Assembly: GCA_002803225.1 (NCBI GenBank)
Contig: NXFV01000195.1
Span: 1-26,396 of the forward strand
DNA: 26,396 nt
Reading direction: 5' to 3'
Origin: Gamarada debralockiae
Taxonomy: Eukaryota > Ascomycota > Leotiomycetes > Helotiales > Hyphodiscaceae
The notes under the pieces are model-generated. The model made no database searches. It was given only the letters and a program-made list of their open reading frames with translations, and was not told the DNA's origin. Both the position numbers and the translations under genes were made by a program. Position 1 is the stretch's first letter. Each line of letters starts with the position of its first letter. Shown here piece by piece: positions 9,482 through 19,983 of this stretch.

Positions 9482-10183
9482 AGGGAAAGGGTATTGAGAG
9501 AAAGCTATGTTGGAGGGAATTGAGGATTCATAGAAAATTGGTAATGAGAGGCAGTGGTTACGAGGTGGAAAATGCTCAAAGACGAAGGACTGACATTGGA
9601 GAAAAGCTTCTAGTCTACAGAAAGTCTTGCTGTTGGCTCTATTCTTCGGCCTTTGCTCTCTACTTTTCTGCTCGGAGTTTGGGATGCGCTGTAAGGACTT
9701 TGTACTGGCAAGTTCAACCAGAAAGACAGAAAAAAAGCATAATTCCACACATTCAAGCTTCAACAATTCTATGATTTCAAACACGGAAATCAAGTGAGCA
9801 AAGAGGCAGAGACATTCATATCCACATTGCTTCTAGTGGCAGCAATTGCTTCGACAACTTTGAACGAATTGCGTTAACCACTCGACTTAACTCTCGGTTT
9901 CAAAAGGCTACCTTTTTGATTGGTTTGCTGAATTTCCTATTCAAGGCTGCTTCCATGCAGTAAGAAGTCGGCGACGATGATAAAGCAGCTTTGGGCAGCC
10001 ACTTATCTCCGGGAGACCTTCTCCTCATCACCTCATCAGCCCTACAAATGATGAGACTTCAACGATCTCACAAATACTTTTGTTTCTCCAGTCTCATATC
10101 ACTATTTGCTCCATTATCCCTAAACAATTTAATTTCCGAGTCCTAAAAGAGTCTTGTTTTCCAAAAAGTCTAAGTGTATCAAG
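9482..10183. other. Intergenic region upstream of the CipB-like gene
   Basis: I see no gene here. An antisense open frame (9476-9793) lacks any recognisable domain. The 100 bases before the ATG at 10184 are rich in pyrimidines, as is common in fungal core promoters. Confidence 0.4.
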
Positions 10184-11316
10184 ATGAGCAACCAAGCAGC
10201 ATGGATCAAAACCGCAAAATCCAAACCCCTCTCCGTTGAGCCTGGTCCTGAAGCAAAAGCAGGCCCCGGAGAAGTGGTGGTCAAGAATGCATTTGTAGCC
10301 ATCAATCCCGTAGATTGGAAGATCCAAGTGTACGCCCCTGCGTTCCAGAATTATCCGAATATTTTGGGACGGGATGTTGCTGGAGAGGTTGTCGAAGTTG
10401 GGCCTGATGTTACGAGGCTGAAGGTTGGACAGAGGGTCATTGCGTAAGTTTATCTCCTGGCTGATAAAGGGAGAGAAAGGCTGATATGTGGGATTTGTAG
10501 GCATGCACTTGGTCGCGCAACAGGCGACCCGAAACATGGAGGTCTTCAACTGTTTACTGTGGCTCACGAGATCACTGTTTCTCCCATCCCAGACTCTCTA
10601 CCCTACGAGCAGGCCGTTGTCTTACCGCTAGCCATCTCAACCGCAGCAGCAGGTCTCTACCAGAAAGCTTTCCTCGCCCTTCCCTTTCCAACTCTCAATG
10701 CTAAGCCAATCGACAAGACCATCCTCATCTGGGGCGGAGCTTCATCAGTTGGAAGCACAGCTATCCAATTAGCAGCGGGCTCTGGGCTGGAGGTGATTTC
10801 GACGTCTTCGAAGAGTAATTTGGAGTATGTGAAGGCTCTGGGTGCTAGACACGTAATTGATTATTCGGAGCCTACCGTGGTGGAGGATATCGTGGACTTG
10901 TTACAAGGAAGAGAGTTTGTTGGCGCTTATGATGCGATATCGAGTCCAGAAACGTTGAAAGCTACCGCAGAGATTGTAAATAAGTTGGGCGGTGGGAAGA
11001 TCGCGATTGTACTTGCTACTCCCACAGAGGGGCTGCCGAGTAACGTGACAGCTGTTGGAGGTAAGAAGACCATCCTAACTCATCTTTGCGCGCAAATTCT
11101 GATATGAATCCAGTTTCGGCGGTATCAATTGCGATTGAACAGAAAGAAGTTGGTGATGCAGTGTGGAGAAAGTATGTTCCTGAGGCCCTAGCAGGTGGTC
11201 AGCTGCTAGCAAAACCAGACCCTCTCATCATTAAGGGTGGTTTGTCGCATGTTCAAGAGGCGCTGGATACCCTAAGAAGAGGTGTCTCTGCTGCCAAAGT
11301 TGTTGTTGAGCTCTGA
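10184..11316 (+). CDS. CipB-like MDR dehydrogenase / quinone-oxidoreductase-type enzyme
   Basis: The exons are 10184-10443, 10501-11060 and 11114-11316 (introns of 57 and 53 bp, GT-AG), giving 340 aa with no frame errors. The start is the ATG in AAGATGAGC. The frame is open upstream but without an earlier ATG. The N-terminal GroES-like fold is marked by 'AINPVDWKIQ' and 'ILGRDVAGEVVEVG'. The Rossmann NAD(P) site is 'IWGGASSVGSTAIQLA' at about residues 162-178, and the C-terminus has the typical 'GVSAAKVVVEL'. The catalytic-zinc ligands of alcohol dehydrogenases are absent, so it belongs with zinc-independent enoyl or quinone reductases even though databases often call the family zinc-binding. 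Fungal relatives include the concanamycin-induced protein CipB. The substrate is unknown. It is probably cytosolic, since no targeting signal is seen. It is the first of a run of + strand oxidoreductase genes. Confidence 0.93.
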
Positions 11317-11847
11317 TTTAACAGCCCTTCCCTCGATTCCGGTTTGATGATTAAGGTTCCTAAAGCAAATAATTTTAAATGGATAACGATGGATGCTTAT
11401 GAATGCTCATTGAGTAAGCTAAGTTCTTCCAATGACATTGTTGTCAGCAGTTCGCACTGGCAGCGGGCTCAAAGCCGCCTCGGGCCCGAATTATTTACAT
11501 CGGCCGCGAAGTCGACATAAGCACTACGTATAGTAAGCTTCTTAAGACCACTAATGAGCCATGGTGAGTAATTGAACCCCTTCCAATCCAACTTATTCGA
11601 GAATGGAAAAAGAATTTGCATTGGCCAGTTTTCGTCAACTCAATTGCCAAATTGCGTGATCGAATACCGAGTACACCGAGGTTGTACGTGTTCACCAGTA
11701 TCGCGTTTTGTGATTACAAAGCAGCTTGGAAATCATCTTTTGATCCCTTTTACGTACCATTGTACTTTTGTTAAACATATAAATTGAAATCGGCCACTCC
11801 TCTTGACAAAATGATTGAAAGCATCATAATTTCTAGTGCAATTGAAG
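11317..11847. promoter_or_regulatory. Intergenic region and promoter of the old yellow enzyme gene
   Basis: No gene is evident. CATATAAATT at about 11775-11784 is a plausible TATA element 64-73 bp before the ATG at 11848. A CGG-N8-CCG motif lies at 11464-11477, which is the format bound by Zn2Cys6 regulators. Such motifs are expected several times by chance in a window this long. Confidence 0.4.
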
Positions 11848-11942
11848 ATGTCGAAGCTTTTCACCCCACTCCAGATCGGTCAGGTGACCTTGAAACACCG
11901 GATCGCAATGGCACCATTGACTCGATACCGAGCGGACAATGA
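11811..11942 (+). promoter_or_regulatory. Possible upstream ORF overlapping the old yellow enzyme start
   Basis: An ATG in a favourable context (ACAAAATGA) at 11811 opens 43 codons in the +1 frame relative to the enzyme and stops at 11940-11942, inside the enzyme gene. If transcription starts upstream of 11811, ribosomes would have to bypass this AUG to reach 11848, which would lower or regulate translation. If transcription starts downstream of 11811 it has no role. Confidence 0.3.
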
Positions 11943-12975
11943 TCACGTCCCGCTTCCCTTTGTCAAAGAATACTATGAGCAACGAGGTTCAGTACCAGGA
12001 ACTCTCCTGATTACAGAAGCGACTTTCATCTCAACCCAAGCTGGAGGATACGCGAACGTTCCTGGAATCCATAACGATGCTCAAATCAAAGCTTGGAAGG
12101 GAGTGACGGATGCAGTTCATGCGAAAGGGAGTTTCATCTACTGCCAGCTTTGGGCTCTCGGCCGAGCAGCTAAGCCCGAAGTCATCAACTCTGAAGGCTT
12201 TGACCAAGTCTCCAGCAGCGCGGTTCCGATAAAGGAAGGGCTGCCTGTACCTCGAGCATTGACTGAGGAGGAAATCCACCAATACATCAAAGACTATGCT
12301 CACGCGGCAAGGAGCGCAATTGCAGCTGGATTCGACGGCGTCGAGATCCACGGTGCCAATGGATATCTCGTCGATCAGTTCACCCAAGATACCAGCAACC
12401 AACGGACGGACTCCTGGGGAGGCAGTATTGAAAACCGAGCTCGTTTCGCAATTGAAGTCTCGAAGGCTGTTGTTGAAGCAGTTGGAGCAGATCGAACTGC
12501 CATCCGCCTGAGCCCATTCAACGACTTCCAGGGCATGAAGATGAAGGACCCACGACCACAGTTCTCATACGTCGTCTCTGCACTGGAGGAGTTGAAGCTG
12601 TCATACATCCACCTCGTGGAATCGCGTTTCGACGAAGAGGAGAAGATGGATTTTCTGACTGACATCTGGGGAAAGACGAGTCCTATTCTCATTGCTGGGG
12701 CATTGACTCGGGATGCTAGTGGGCAAACGCTGCCGGCCCTGTCAAGCCATCCCACGAACGCGAATCTTGTTCTGGAGAAATACCCGAATAATGATGTGGT
12801 TGCTGTTTATGGACGGTACTTCATCGCCAACCCGGATTTGGTGTTTAGGATTGAGAAGGGACTGGCGCTGAGGGAGTATGATCGTTCGACGTTTTATAAG
12901 GCTATGTCGAGAGATGGGTATACGGATTTACCTTTCAGCGAGGAGTTCCAGAAAGAGATCCGCGTGGGTGCCTGA
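11848..12975 (+). CDS. Old yellow enzyme (NADH:flavin oxidoreductase, class II OYE)
   Basis: A single exon encodes 375 aa. The start is the ATG giving MSKLFTPLQIGQ, and no earlier in-frame ATG is available. The FMN-binding TIM barrel is complete. Thr25 in 'APLTRYRA' tunes the flavin, Gln100 is in 'CQLWALGR', and His168/Asn171 with the proton donor Tyr173 are in 'HGANGYLVDQF'. 'DSWGGSIENRARF' and the C-terminal 'YGRYFIANPDL' phosphate loop follow. OYEs use NADPH to reduce the C=C bond of alpha,beta-unsaturated carbonyls. In fungi they serve in oxidative stress, detoxification and several secondary metabolite pathways. No targeting signal is seen. It lies 531 bp downstream of the CipB-like gene and on the same strand. 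A role alongside the neighbouring oxidoreductases is inferred from position only. Confidence 0.96.
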   Translation: MSKLFTPLQIGQVTLKHRIAMAPLTRYRADNDHVPLPFVKEYYEQRGSVPGTLLITEATFISTQAGGYANVPGIHNDAQIKAWKGVTDAVHAKGSFIYCQLWALGRAAKPEVINSEGFDQVSSSAVPIKEGLPVPRALTEEEIHQYIKDYAHAARSAIAAGFDGVEIHGANGYLVDQFTQDTSNQRTDSWGGSIENRARFAIEVSKAVVEAVGADRTAIRLSPFNDFQGMKMKDPRPQFSYVVSALEELKLSYIHLVESRFDEEEKMDFLTDIWGKTSPILIAGALTRDASGQTLPALSSHPTNANLVLEKYPNNDVVAVYGRYFIANPDLVFRIEKGLALREYDRSTFYKAMSRDGYTDLPFSEEFQKEIRVGA

Positions 12976-13749
12976 AGGATGGCTGAGGATGAACATCTCT
13001 TCGAATGATGGAACATGTGATTGATTTGAGGCTTGCATAAATCGGAGTTTTTGTTTTAGAAGCGAATGGAAATCGAATTTAGATTCAAAGGAAAATTGGG
13101 GCATATGGAATGACTGTTCTGTACGCTTCTGGGGTACAGATTGCACCGAGAGTGCTACGGGAGTAGCACTGCTGAAGCCCTGTCGGTCGGTGACTGGTCG
13201 ACTCTCCTCACAACGGGCTTCCATTTCAAGAGAGGTAAAAAGGGGTACAAGGGAGGATACAATCTAGCACTGATATAAGTGGTAACAGGTTCGGCGACTT
13301 TCGCCCGAAGTGTCCCCTCCCGAGCGTCAGATTGTGCGTTCTGTGTATGACAATGTGCCCTGAATTCATAGCCTATCAAGCGCTGATCCGTGCCAGCACT
13401 CATGAGGAAAGGTGCTAGATCTGCACTTGGAGAGCCTACGGGCGCAGTCCCGATAGATGCAAGAAGATGAGCCGGAAGGGTGAAAAGTTGGAAGGGGGCC
13501 CGTAGATTGTGTGAAGCCAATAAAATTACAGCGGAACCCCAAGTCAGGATTCGGAATTTATTCCGCCGCCTGTCCTTTCCTTCCTTCCCCGGAAAGCAAC
13601 GGCGGGACAATCAAAGCAGGCGCTGATCATCAAGCTGTGATATCAGCTTGCTAGAGGGCAACTCGGTAAGTCGGGTAGGTCGTATTTCAGAAATCTATTT
13701 CATCCAGGTTCTACCTTTCAATCCTTCATCTCGAAGGAACGAAGGCAAC
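12976..13749. promoter_or_regulatory. Intergenic region and promoter of the homogentisate dioxygenase gene
   Basis: No coding content is credible here. The antisense open frame at 13155-13610 has no domain. The region is moderately GC-rich and contains the inverted repeat annotated at 13552-13565. Confidence 0.5.
13552..13565. promoter_or_regulatory. Candidate Zn2Cys6 regulator site, CGG-N8-CCG palindrome
   Basis: CGGAATTTATTCCG has perfect 6-bp inverted arms (CGGAAT/ATTCCG) around two T residues, 185 bp before the homogentisate dioxygenase ATG. Fungal binuclear zinc cluster activators bind inverted CGG triplets at fixed spacing, and many catabolic genes are induced this way. No cognate regulator gene is in the window. 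Confidence 0.4.
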
Positions 13750-15334
13750 ATGCCCGTCACCAAGTTTACCACACCCGAGAAGTACAGGTACCAGAATGGC
13801 TTTGGATCCTATCATGAGTACGTCTATCCCTCTCGACGTCTGCAGAGCTCTTCTAATGTACTGGCAGATCCGAAGCCATCGCAGGGGCCCTCCCAATAGG
13901 TGCCAACTCCCCACAGAAGCCTCCCTATGGCCTGTACGCCGAAAAGCTGTCCGGAACAGCATTCACAGCTCCCCGCCACGAGAATCAACAGACATGGCTC
14001 TACCGTATTCTTCCCTCCGCCGCACACTCTCCCTTCAGCCCCCGCGAACAATCCTCCTACAACACGAACCCGGAGGGGGATAAGATGCACCAGATCCCCA
14101 ACCAGCTCCGCTGGGATCCCTTCGATCTGGATGAGACTGTCGATTGGGTGCACAGCTTGAAACTGGTTGCTGGTGCTGGAGATCCTACATTGAAGCATGG
14201 GCTGGGCATTCTGATCTTTGCTGCTGGGAAGAGCATGGCTAAGAATGAGGCATTCTATAGCGCTGATGGAGATTTCTTGATTGTGTTGCAGCATGGTGTG
14301 CTGGATATCCAGACCGAGTTAGGCCACATCCTCGTACGACCCAATGAGATTTGCGTTATTCCTCGAGGAATCAGATACAGGGTTGAGCTGCCTGCGGGTC
14401 CAGTCAGAGGATATATTCTGGAGCTGTATTCGGGCCATTTCCAACTCCCTGAACTTGGACCAATTGGCTCGAACTGCCTTGCCAACGCGAGGGATTTCCA
14501 AGCCCCCGTTGCACACTTCGAAGAAGACACGACGGGTGAATACACGATTATCTCAAAGTTCAACGGCCATCTATTTGCAGCTAGCCAAACGCACACTCCC
14601 TACGACGTCGTAGCTTGGCACGGCTTATACTACCCCTACAAATACGACCTTGGACGCTTCAGCACCATCGGCAGTATAGCATTCGACCACCCCGATCCCA
14701 GCATCTTCACTGTGCTCTCCGCGCCCTCGGACCACGTCGGCACAGCCATCGCAGACTTCGTTATCTTCCCTCCCCGCTGGCTAGTTGGGGAAGATACATT
14801 CAGGCCACCGTGGTATCACCGCAATACTATGTCTGAGTTCATGGGACTCATTGGGGGCGAATATGATGCCAAAACGGGCGGTGGATTTCAACCTGCGGGA
14901 GCAAGTCTGCATAATATCATGTCTGCTCACGGGCCAGATGCGGGGACTCATCAGAAGGCTTCGAATGCGGAGCTTAAGCCCGCGAAGGTAGGAGAGGGCA
15001 GCATGGCGTTTATGTTTGAGAGTTGTCTTATGGTTGGTGTTACGGAGTGGGGGTTAAAGCAATGCAAGAAGGTGCAGGCGGATTACAATGAGGTGAGTTA
15101 TTTAGGCATCCATTCAGAATCGTCCAAAAAAAATGAGCGATTACTAACTTCCCGATTTTACAGGAAAGTTGGACGCCTTTGCAAGCCCACTTCAAAGCTC
15201 CAGAGGGGGTTAGGAGGGTCAGTAATTTGGTGGAGGGCGTGAATGCTTCTTCTAGCCTAGATATTGGAAAGAGCGTCAATGGGAAGGGCGCACAGGGCGA
15301 GATGAATCAGGGAGCTTTGCCGCATCATACTTGA
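13750..15334 (+). CDS. hmgA: Homogentisate 1,2-dioxygenase
   Basis: The exons are 13750-13817, 13868-15092 and 15164-15334 (introns of 50 and 71 bp with TCTAATG and ACTAACT branch points), giving 487 aa. The product opens the ring of homogentisate with O2 to form maleylacetoacetate, the central step of Tyr/Phe and phenylacetate breakdown. It is a cytosolic non-haem Fe(II) enzyme. The N-terminal '[20 protein letters not shown]' and '[10 protein letters not shown]' are family hallmarks. The iron ligands are all present: His340 and Glu346 in '[14 protein letters not shown]', and His377 in 'SAHGPD'. They are spaced as in the human enzyme (335/341/371). At 487 aa it is slightly longer than human HGD (445), the excess being mainly in the C-terminal tail. 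The gene is intact. Its neighbours are not the usual maleylacetoacetate isomerase and fumarylacetoacetase. Confidence 0.97.
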
Positions 15335-16110
15335 GCTACCGTATTAATCGAATATCAATCGTTCAATCCATTTCAACGAATTGATGAGATCCCTACTTAG
15401 AGTCTTTGATCGTTCGCTTTTATTGAGTGATTGAGAGAGCACGGATACTTTCCAACGCTCCAAGGTGGATGATTTTGACAGTTGAAACGGATAGAACAAT
15501 TGATAGACGAAAATGTATCGATACTTACGAATCAACAGATGCCCGATTCTTTTTTCTTCGGGGTTCAATGCACGGCCCAGTTGTCGCTACCCCTATGCTG
15601 TACAAATTTCTTCTCTCGGCCAATTTAACCCCACCATCAACCCCACTTTTGGCAATTTTACCTATTGCATCTGACTCCTCACCGAACACCATGACGGTTT
15701 GAGCTCCCCTGATTTCTTGCTTTTCCTTCCACAGTATCCCTATCATCCTAAAGGAAAAAAAGGCAGCTCGGGGAAGAATCTTCCGAAAACCACCAATTTG
15801 TAAGCTTTCGAATAGCTTGCAGCTGATGCTCAAGCACGGACCACAATCAGCACCACTGCCTTTTAAGTTTCAGTGACGACAAACAAAAGAAGAGTGAGGA
15901 CGGATATATGACGCCGTTATCCCCGCTTGAATCCGAATTTATCCAGAAGAAAGATGGGCCGTGTTACTTTGTTCCGTTGTTGGAGGAGTACAAAGGAAGC
16001 GCTGCCTCTCTCCAAAATTTTACTCCCTCCAAACTCCAACCAAACCTCACCACTCACCAACTCACTCACTTAGGAAGCAAATATATAGTGTATTCTGAAC
16101 GAAGAGCAAA
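15335..16110. promoter_or_regulatory. Intergenic region and promoter of the aldo-keto reductase gene
   Basis: No gene is seen. A perfect 13-bp palindrome, GGAAGAATCTTCC, at 15772-15784 is bounded by CGG and CCG (CGG-N11-CCG, 15769-15785), about 326 bp before the ATG. A TATA-like AAATATATAGTG lies about 25-30 bp before the ATG at 16111, which is close for a TATA box. Confidence 0.4.
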
Positions 16111-17419
16111 ATGTCTACGTCAACCCCGCCCAAGTCTCTCGTAGAATCTATCGAGAATAGCAAGGCTGAGTATGTGCAGCTTGGGAAAAGTGGGTTGAGG
16201 GTCTCTATTCCCATTCTTGGGGCGATGAGCATTGGGCATCCCGGGTGGGCGCCGTGGGTTATTGATGAGGAGAAGGTAATTCTGCTCCCTGCTCCCTTTC
16301 CCCCTACTTGAACTGTTCCGCTCGTACCTCAGAGCACAGATCACTGACCAGAGTTTATGAAACCAGTCTTTACCCCTCCTCAAAGCAGCCTACGACAAAG
16401 GCCTCAACACCTGGGACACAGCAAACGTATACTCCAACGGCGTCAGCGAGGAGATCATTGGGAAAGCGATTAAGAAGTACGAGATACCAAGACACAAGCT
16501 TGTTATTCTGACGAAGTGTTTTGGGGCTGTGGGCGAGGAACCTGCTGTGCGGGGTATCTTCTATCCCGGGGAGATGAGGAAGAGTAAGGATTATGTGAAC
16601 CAATTCGGTATGTCCAGTTGCTCTCATCTATTTGCCTTTCAATTGGTATCAGAAGAGGGGATTGATGCCAATGATCGTGTGAGCAATCAGGACTCTCCCG
16701 CCAAGCCATCCTCTCCGCCGTAGACGCCTCCCTCGCCCGTCTCCAAACCACGTACATCGATCTCCTCCAAATCCATCGTTTCGATCCACTAGTCCCCATT
16801 GAAGAAACCATGGAAGCTCTCCACGATCTCGTCAAGTCAGGCAAAGTAAGATATATAGGAGCGAGCAGTATGTGGGCGACGCAGTTCGCACGTATGCAGT
16901 TTGTTGCGGAGAAGAATGGGTGGACGAAGTTTGTCAGCATGCAGAATCATTATAATCTTTTATATAGGGAGGAGGAGAGGGAGATGAATAGGTACTGTAA
17001 TGATACCGGGGTTGGGTTGATTCCGGTGAGTTCTGATGGATGGGAGGGGGTGTGGATGGGATGAATGGATGCTAATGATGGGATAACAGTGGGCACCGCT
17101 CTGCAGGGGCAATCTCGCACGTCCTTACGAAGCTCTTGGCTCCACGATCCGCAGTAAGCCAGAAGCTGAAAAGGGATTGAGTGAGGTGGATATCAAGATC
17201 ATTGCACGAGTACAAGAGTTGGCGGAGAAGAAGGGCTGGAAGATGTCCCAGGTGGCATTGGCGTGGATCAACAAGAGGATTACGAGCCCGATTATTGGGT
17301 TTAATAGTGTGGAGAGGATGGACGAGGCGCTTGATGTTAGGGGGAAGACGTTGACGGATGAGGAGGAGAAGTATTTGGAGGAGTTGTATGTGCCGAAGAC
17401 TATTGTTGGACATTCTTAG
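16111..17419 (+). CDS. Aldo-keto reductase
   Basis: The exons are 16111-16275, 16367-16607, 16691-17025 and 17090-17419 (introns of 91, 83 and 64 bp), giving 356 aa with every junction in phase. The (alpha/beta)8 AKR fold is complete. The catalytic tetrad is Asp72 and Tyr77 in '[12 protein letters not shown]', Lys105 in 'VILTKCF' and His164 in 'LLQIHRFDP'. The NADPH-binding '[12 protein letters not shown]' and '[14 protein letters not shown]' segments follow. It resembles fungal members of the AKR9-type group (versiconal hemiacetal acetate and norsolorinic acid reductase-like), a broad family that reduces aldehydes and ketones, many of them not tied to any pathway. It is probably cytosolic. 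It lies 776 bp after the dioxygenase on the same strand. The substrate cannot be deduced. Confidence 0.95.
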
Positions 17420-18436
17420 ATGGGGTGATGAGAGATGAGATGCGAATATATGAAGATAACAAGACAAAACTGAATAACTGAAAGGCAATTTTATAGTCGG
17501 AAGCTTTCCATCTGATCCACAGCCGTATCTCCTACTCCCGGAGATCGCCCATCAAAGTCAGGCTACCAGCATCGGACCAGAAGTGAGGCCATCAAGCACT
17601 TTATATCAAAGCAAAGTTAAGCTGATTTCGGACGAGAAAAAGCTACCTCGTACAATATCACGCGGCTGAGGTCATTCGTTTCGCCACTCGTCAGCAGAGC
17701 AAATTAGAGTTCTCGAGCTCCTGCCCGATTACAACGTATGCCACCCCTCCCGGCAGGAACGGCTGATCGTTTGCAGCACGTTTTCAGGGCATGCAATTGC
17801 GCACAACTTTCTCTTAACCTTGCCAATTTTGAAGATATTTGATTCTATTGCTAAGTTATCTTTTGCGAAATGTAAAATGGAATGAATTGAATGATCACCT
17901 GAAAACGACGTCACGAGGATAATGACGCTAATTCCCCATATACTTCCGAAGCTTTCCCCGCAAAATGAGTGGATCTCAGGACATCTATGATAGAAATGCT
18001 GCTTGGATTTGATAAATTTGGATTTTTCTGAGCTTAGACCAATGAAAGAAGACCTTGGAGTGACATTATCGAGTTCCTCACTTCATTTATCACGCCCAAT
18101 TCACTAGCCCCACTAGTGCCATGTCAGTCACGCGACTGGTGGTCGTCTCACCATTGATTGCTCGACGAATCGACCCCGCATTCATACGACCTCTCAGCCC
18201 TCCCTCGCCTTCTTCCCCTCTGCATCCATCCACCAAACACACTTCTGGTACCTGAACACACTCACCTTCGTCCAACCTCAACACAATCCATCAACTTCAA
18301 TCAAACTACACACGCTTTCCCAAGCACCGAACGAACAAACAATCTTCTTTGTCTTACGAATAAACTCGTGAGATAAATACCTTATTACTTGAATCTTCAG
18401 ATTACGAGTAATACTTCAAACAAGCAAGCTTTCATC
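17420..18436. promoter_or_regulatory. Intergenic region and promoter/5' leader of the DUF6699-like gene
   Basis: About 1 kb has no coding frame of interest. The last 250 bases before the ATG at 18437 are pyrimidine- and CA-rich (CCTCTGCATCCATCCACC and similar), as in the leaders of well-expressed fungal housekeeping genes. No RNA gene is recognised. Confidence 0.4.
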
Positions 18437-19275
18437 ATGTCTGCCACCGAACCTTTGAGCAAAGTCGACTCCGCCGTCCAAGGCCTCTCATCAAGCCCCA
18501 AGGATGCCGCCAAGGAGGGAAAGCGAAGAGCAAGCTCGAGCGTTCCGGGCGTCTTCAACATCAATGATTTAGGTACGTCCTCATCATTAGCCTTCTAACC
18601 GGACCTTCCGGTTCTCGTCCATCAATGCGAATATAAACTGACATCGCGATATAGAGGCGGAAGGAAAGGAGCTCCAGATTGCTAAGGAGACGCAGAAGCT
18701 GAACTGGTATGTGCGCACTTACTTGAAATGCCTCATCTTCGACCCCCTTCCCCACCCCGCGTTTGAGTCATCGAGACGGTTTGGGTACTGTGGGAGAGTG
18801 ATGCTGAGAAGACGTGATGTGATAGGCGTATCAATAAATCTCCTATGTCGCTGGAGGAGCCGGAGAAATCTGCCCTCAAGAAGATGCTCACCGAACCACC
18901 CGTTAAGAAGATTGACCTCCACTTCCCCCTCGGACTCGAGGTTACGGCACGGAATCTGAAGGGTGTAACGATCAAGGATGCATTAGATGCAATCTACAAG
19001 CAGTATCGGAAGAAGGTAAGCTCATCTCCCATTCCTTTTATCCAGCCTCGTCTTCACCCGCCTACCCTTCTTCCAGCAATCCTTATTCTGCAAGAATGGC
19101 GCTGATAAATGTGGGTTGCCAGGCCGACGACGAACTCGAGAACCCAGTCTTAGCCGGCTTCGAATGGGACAAAGAAGAATCCTGGACCCGCCTAATCGTA
19201 CACTGCAAGAAGGAAGGCGCACCTCAGCCCAAGAAGAAGTCCAAGAAGGGCGGCCAGGAAGGCGAGGAACTCTAG
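18437..19275 (+). CDS. Small conserved fungal protein, DUF6699-like, function unknown
   Basis: The exons are 18437-18572, 18655-18706, 18826-19015 and 19123-19275 (introns of 82, 119 and 107 bp), giving 176 aa in phase throughout. The N-terminal 45 residues are polar and low-complexity. A helical linker 'AEGKELQIAKETQKLNW' follows. Then comes the conserved core with 'KKIDLHFPLGLEVTARNLKG' and 'VTIKDALDAIYKQYRKK', then 'LAGFEWDKEESWTRLIVHC', and a lysine-rich tail (KKKSKKGG). I recall near-identical proteins across Pezizomycotina without known function. Strong conservation and four exons argue for a real housekeeping gene. The basic tail and lack of any targeting or membrane segment suggest a soluble cytosolic or nuclear protein. 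It is probably unrelated to the oxidoreductases around it. Confidence 0.88.
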
Positions 19276-19983
19276 TTCTTCCCATCCAAGGACATTTCTG
19301 CTCCACAATGTCTTTCTCGTTGATAGACTAGAGCTCCATACATGGTGGATTTGATTTGCTTTGCTGCTGGCTAGCTGATGCTTCGGATACGGATACGGGG
19401 ATATGATATGGATCCGCAGGATTGCGGTGGCGATGGTGACATTACGAAATGGAGGCATATTTTCTAGGAGCCGGTGGTTGTCTGGCTGATAGATAGCTGC
19501 TGAGACTAGGAAATGACAATCTTTATCCTCTATTTGCTGTGCCTTGTGCCTAGTTGGGCGACGTCGCTGTAGTGACTTCAAGTTCGATTCCGCTGACTAG
19601 GACTTCCTTTTGGCATCTTCGTAACATCATATGGTTTTCCCCATGGCAAGAGGACCTCGAGAAAGGTACCCATCAATCTTAAGATAATTATCGAAAGGAC
19701 TTTGAGTTTTTCGGCAAAATATAGTACCCACTACCAAAATCTCACGAACCTCAAAACGGCAAGCACATCCGACACGCTTCACTCCACTCTTGGCCTCCTC
19801 CGTCTTCCACTCACATGCTTCATCTACCAACAGCACGCAAGATGTAGTTCCCATATCTACGCCCTATCTATGGTAGGTCTGGTTACTTCTTCTTTCCTTT
19901 CTGTGTCCTTATCCCCGTTCCTATCCCACAGCTCTACCCTTAACGACAACCCTCGATACCAAGACGAGAAGACGAGAAGCGCT
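19276..19983. promoter_or_regulatory. Intergenic region and 5' leader of the FAD oxidoreductase gene
   Basis: There is no separate gene. A spliceable segment at 19873-19931 (GTAGGT to CCCACAG, 59 bp) directly follows an ATG at 19870, so a leader intron or an alternative N-terminus is possible. A tRNA-like GTTCGATTCC at 19582-19591 lacks matching stems and is not a tRNA. Confidence 0.4.

Noticed and set aside
9476..9793. 105-codon open frame on the - strand
   Set aside because: There is no recognisable motif, and the composition looks like antisense of AT-rich flank.
10154..10183. Upstream extension of the CipB-like frame
   Set aside because: It would start at TTG. The ATG at 10184 matches the family N-terminus (SNQAAW).
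12375..12755. 126-codon open frame on the - strand
   Set aside because: It is antisense to the old yellow enzyme and has no domain.
13824..14294. 156-codon open frame on the - strand
   Set aside because: It is fully antisense to homogentisate dioxygenase exon 2, so it is a shadow of real coding sequence.
19560..19600. GTTCGATTCC resembling a tRNA T-loop
   Set aside because: The flanking five-base stems do not pair, and no anticodon or D arm is found upstream.
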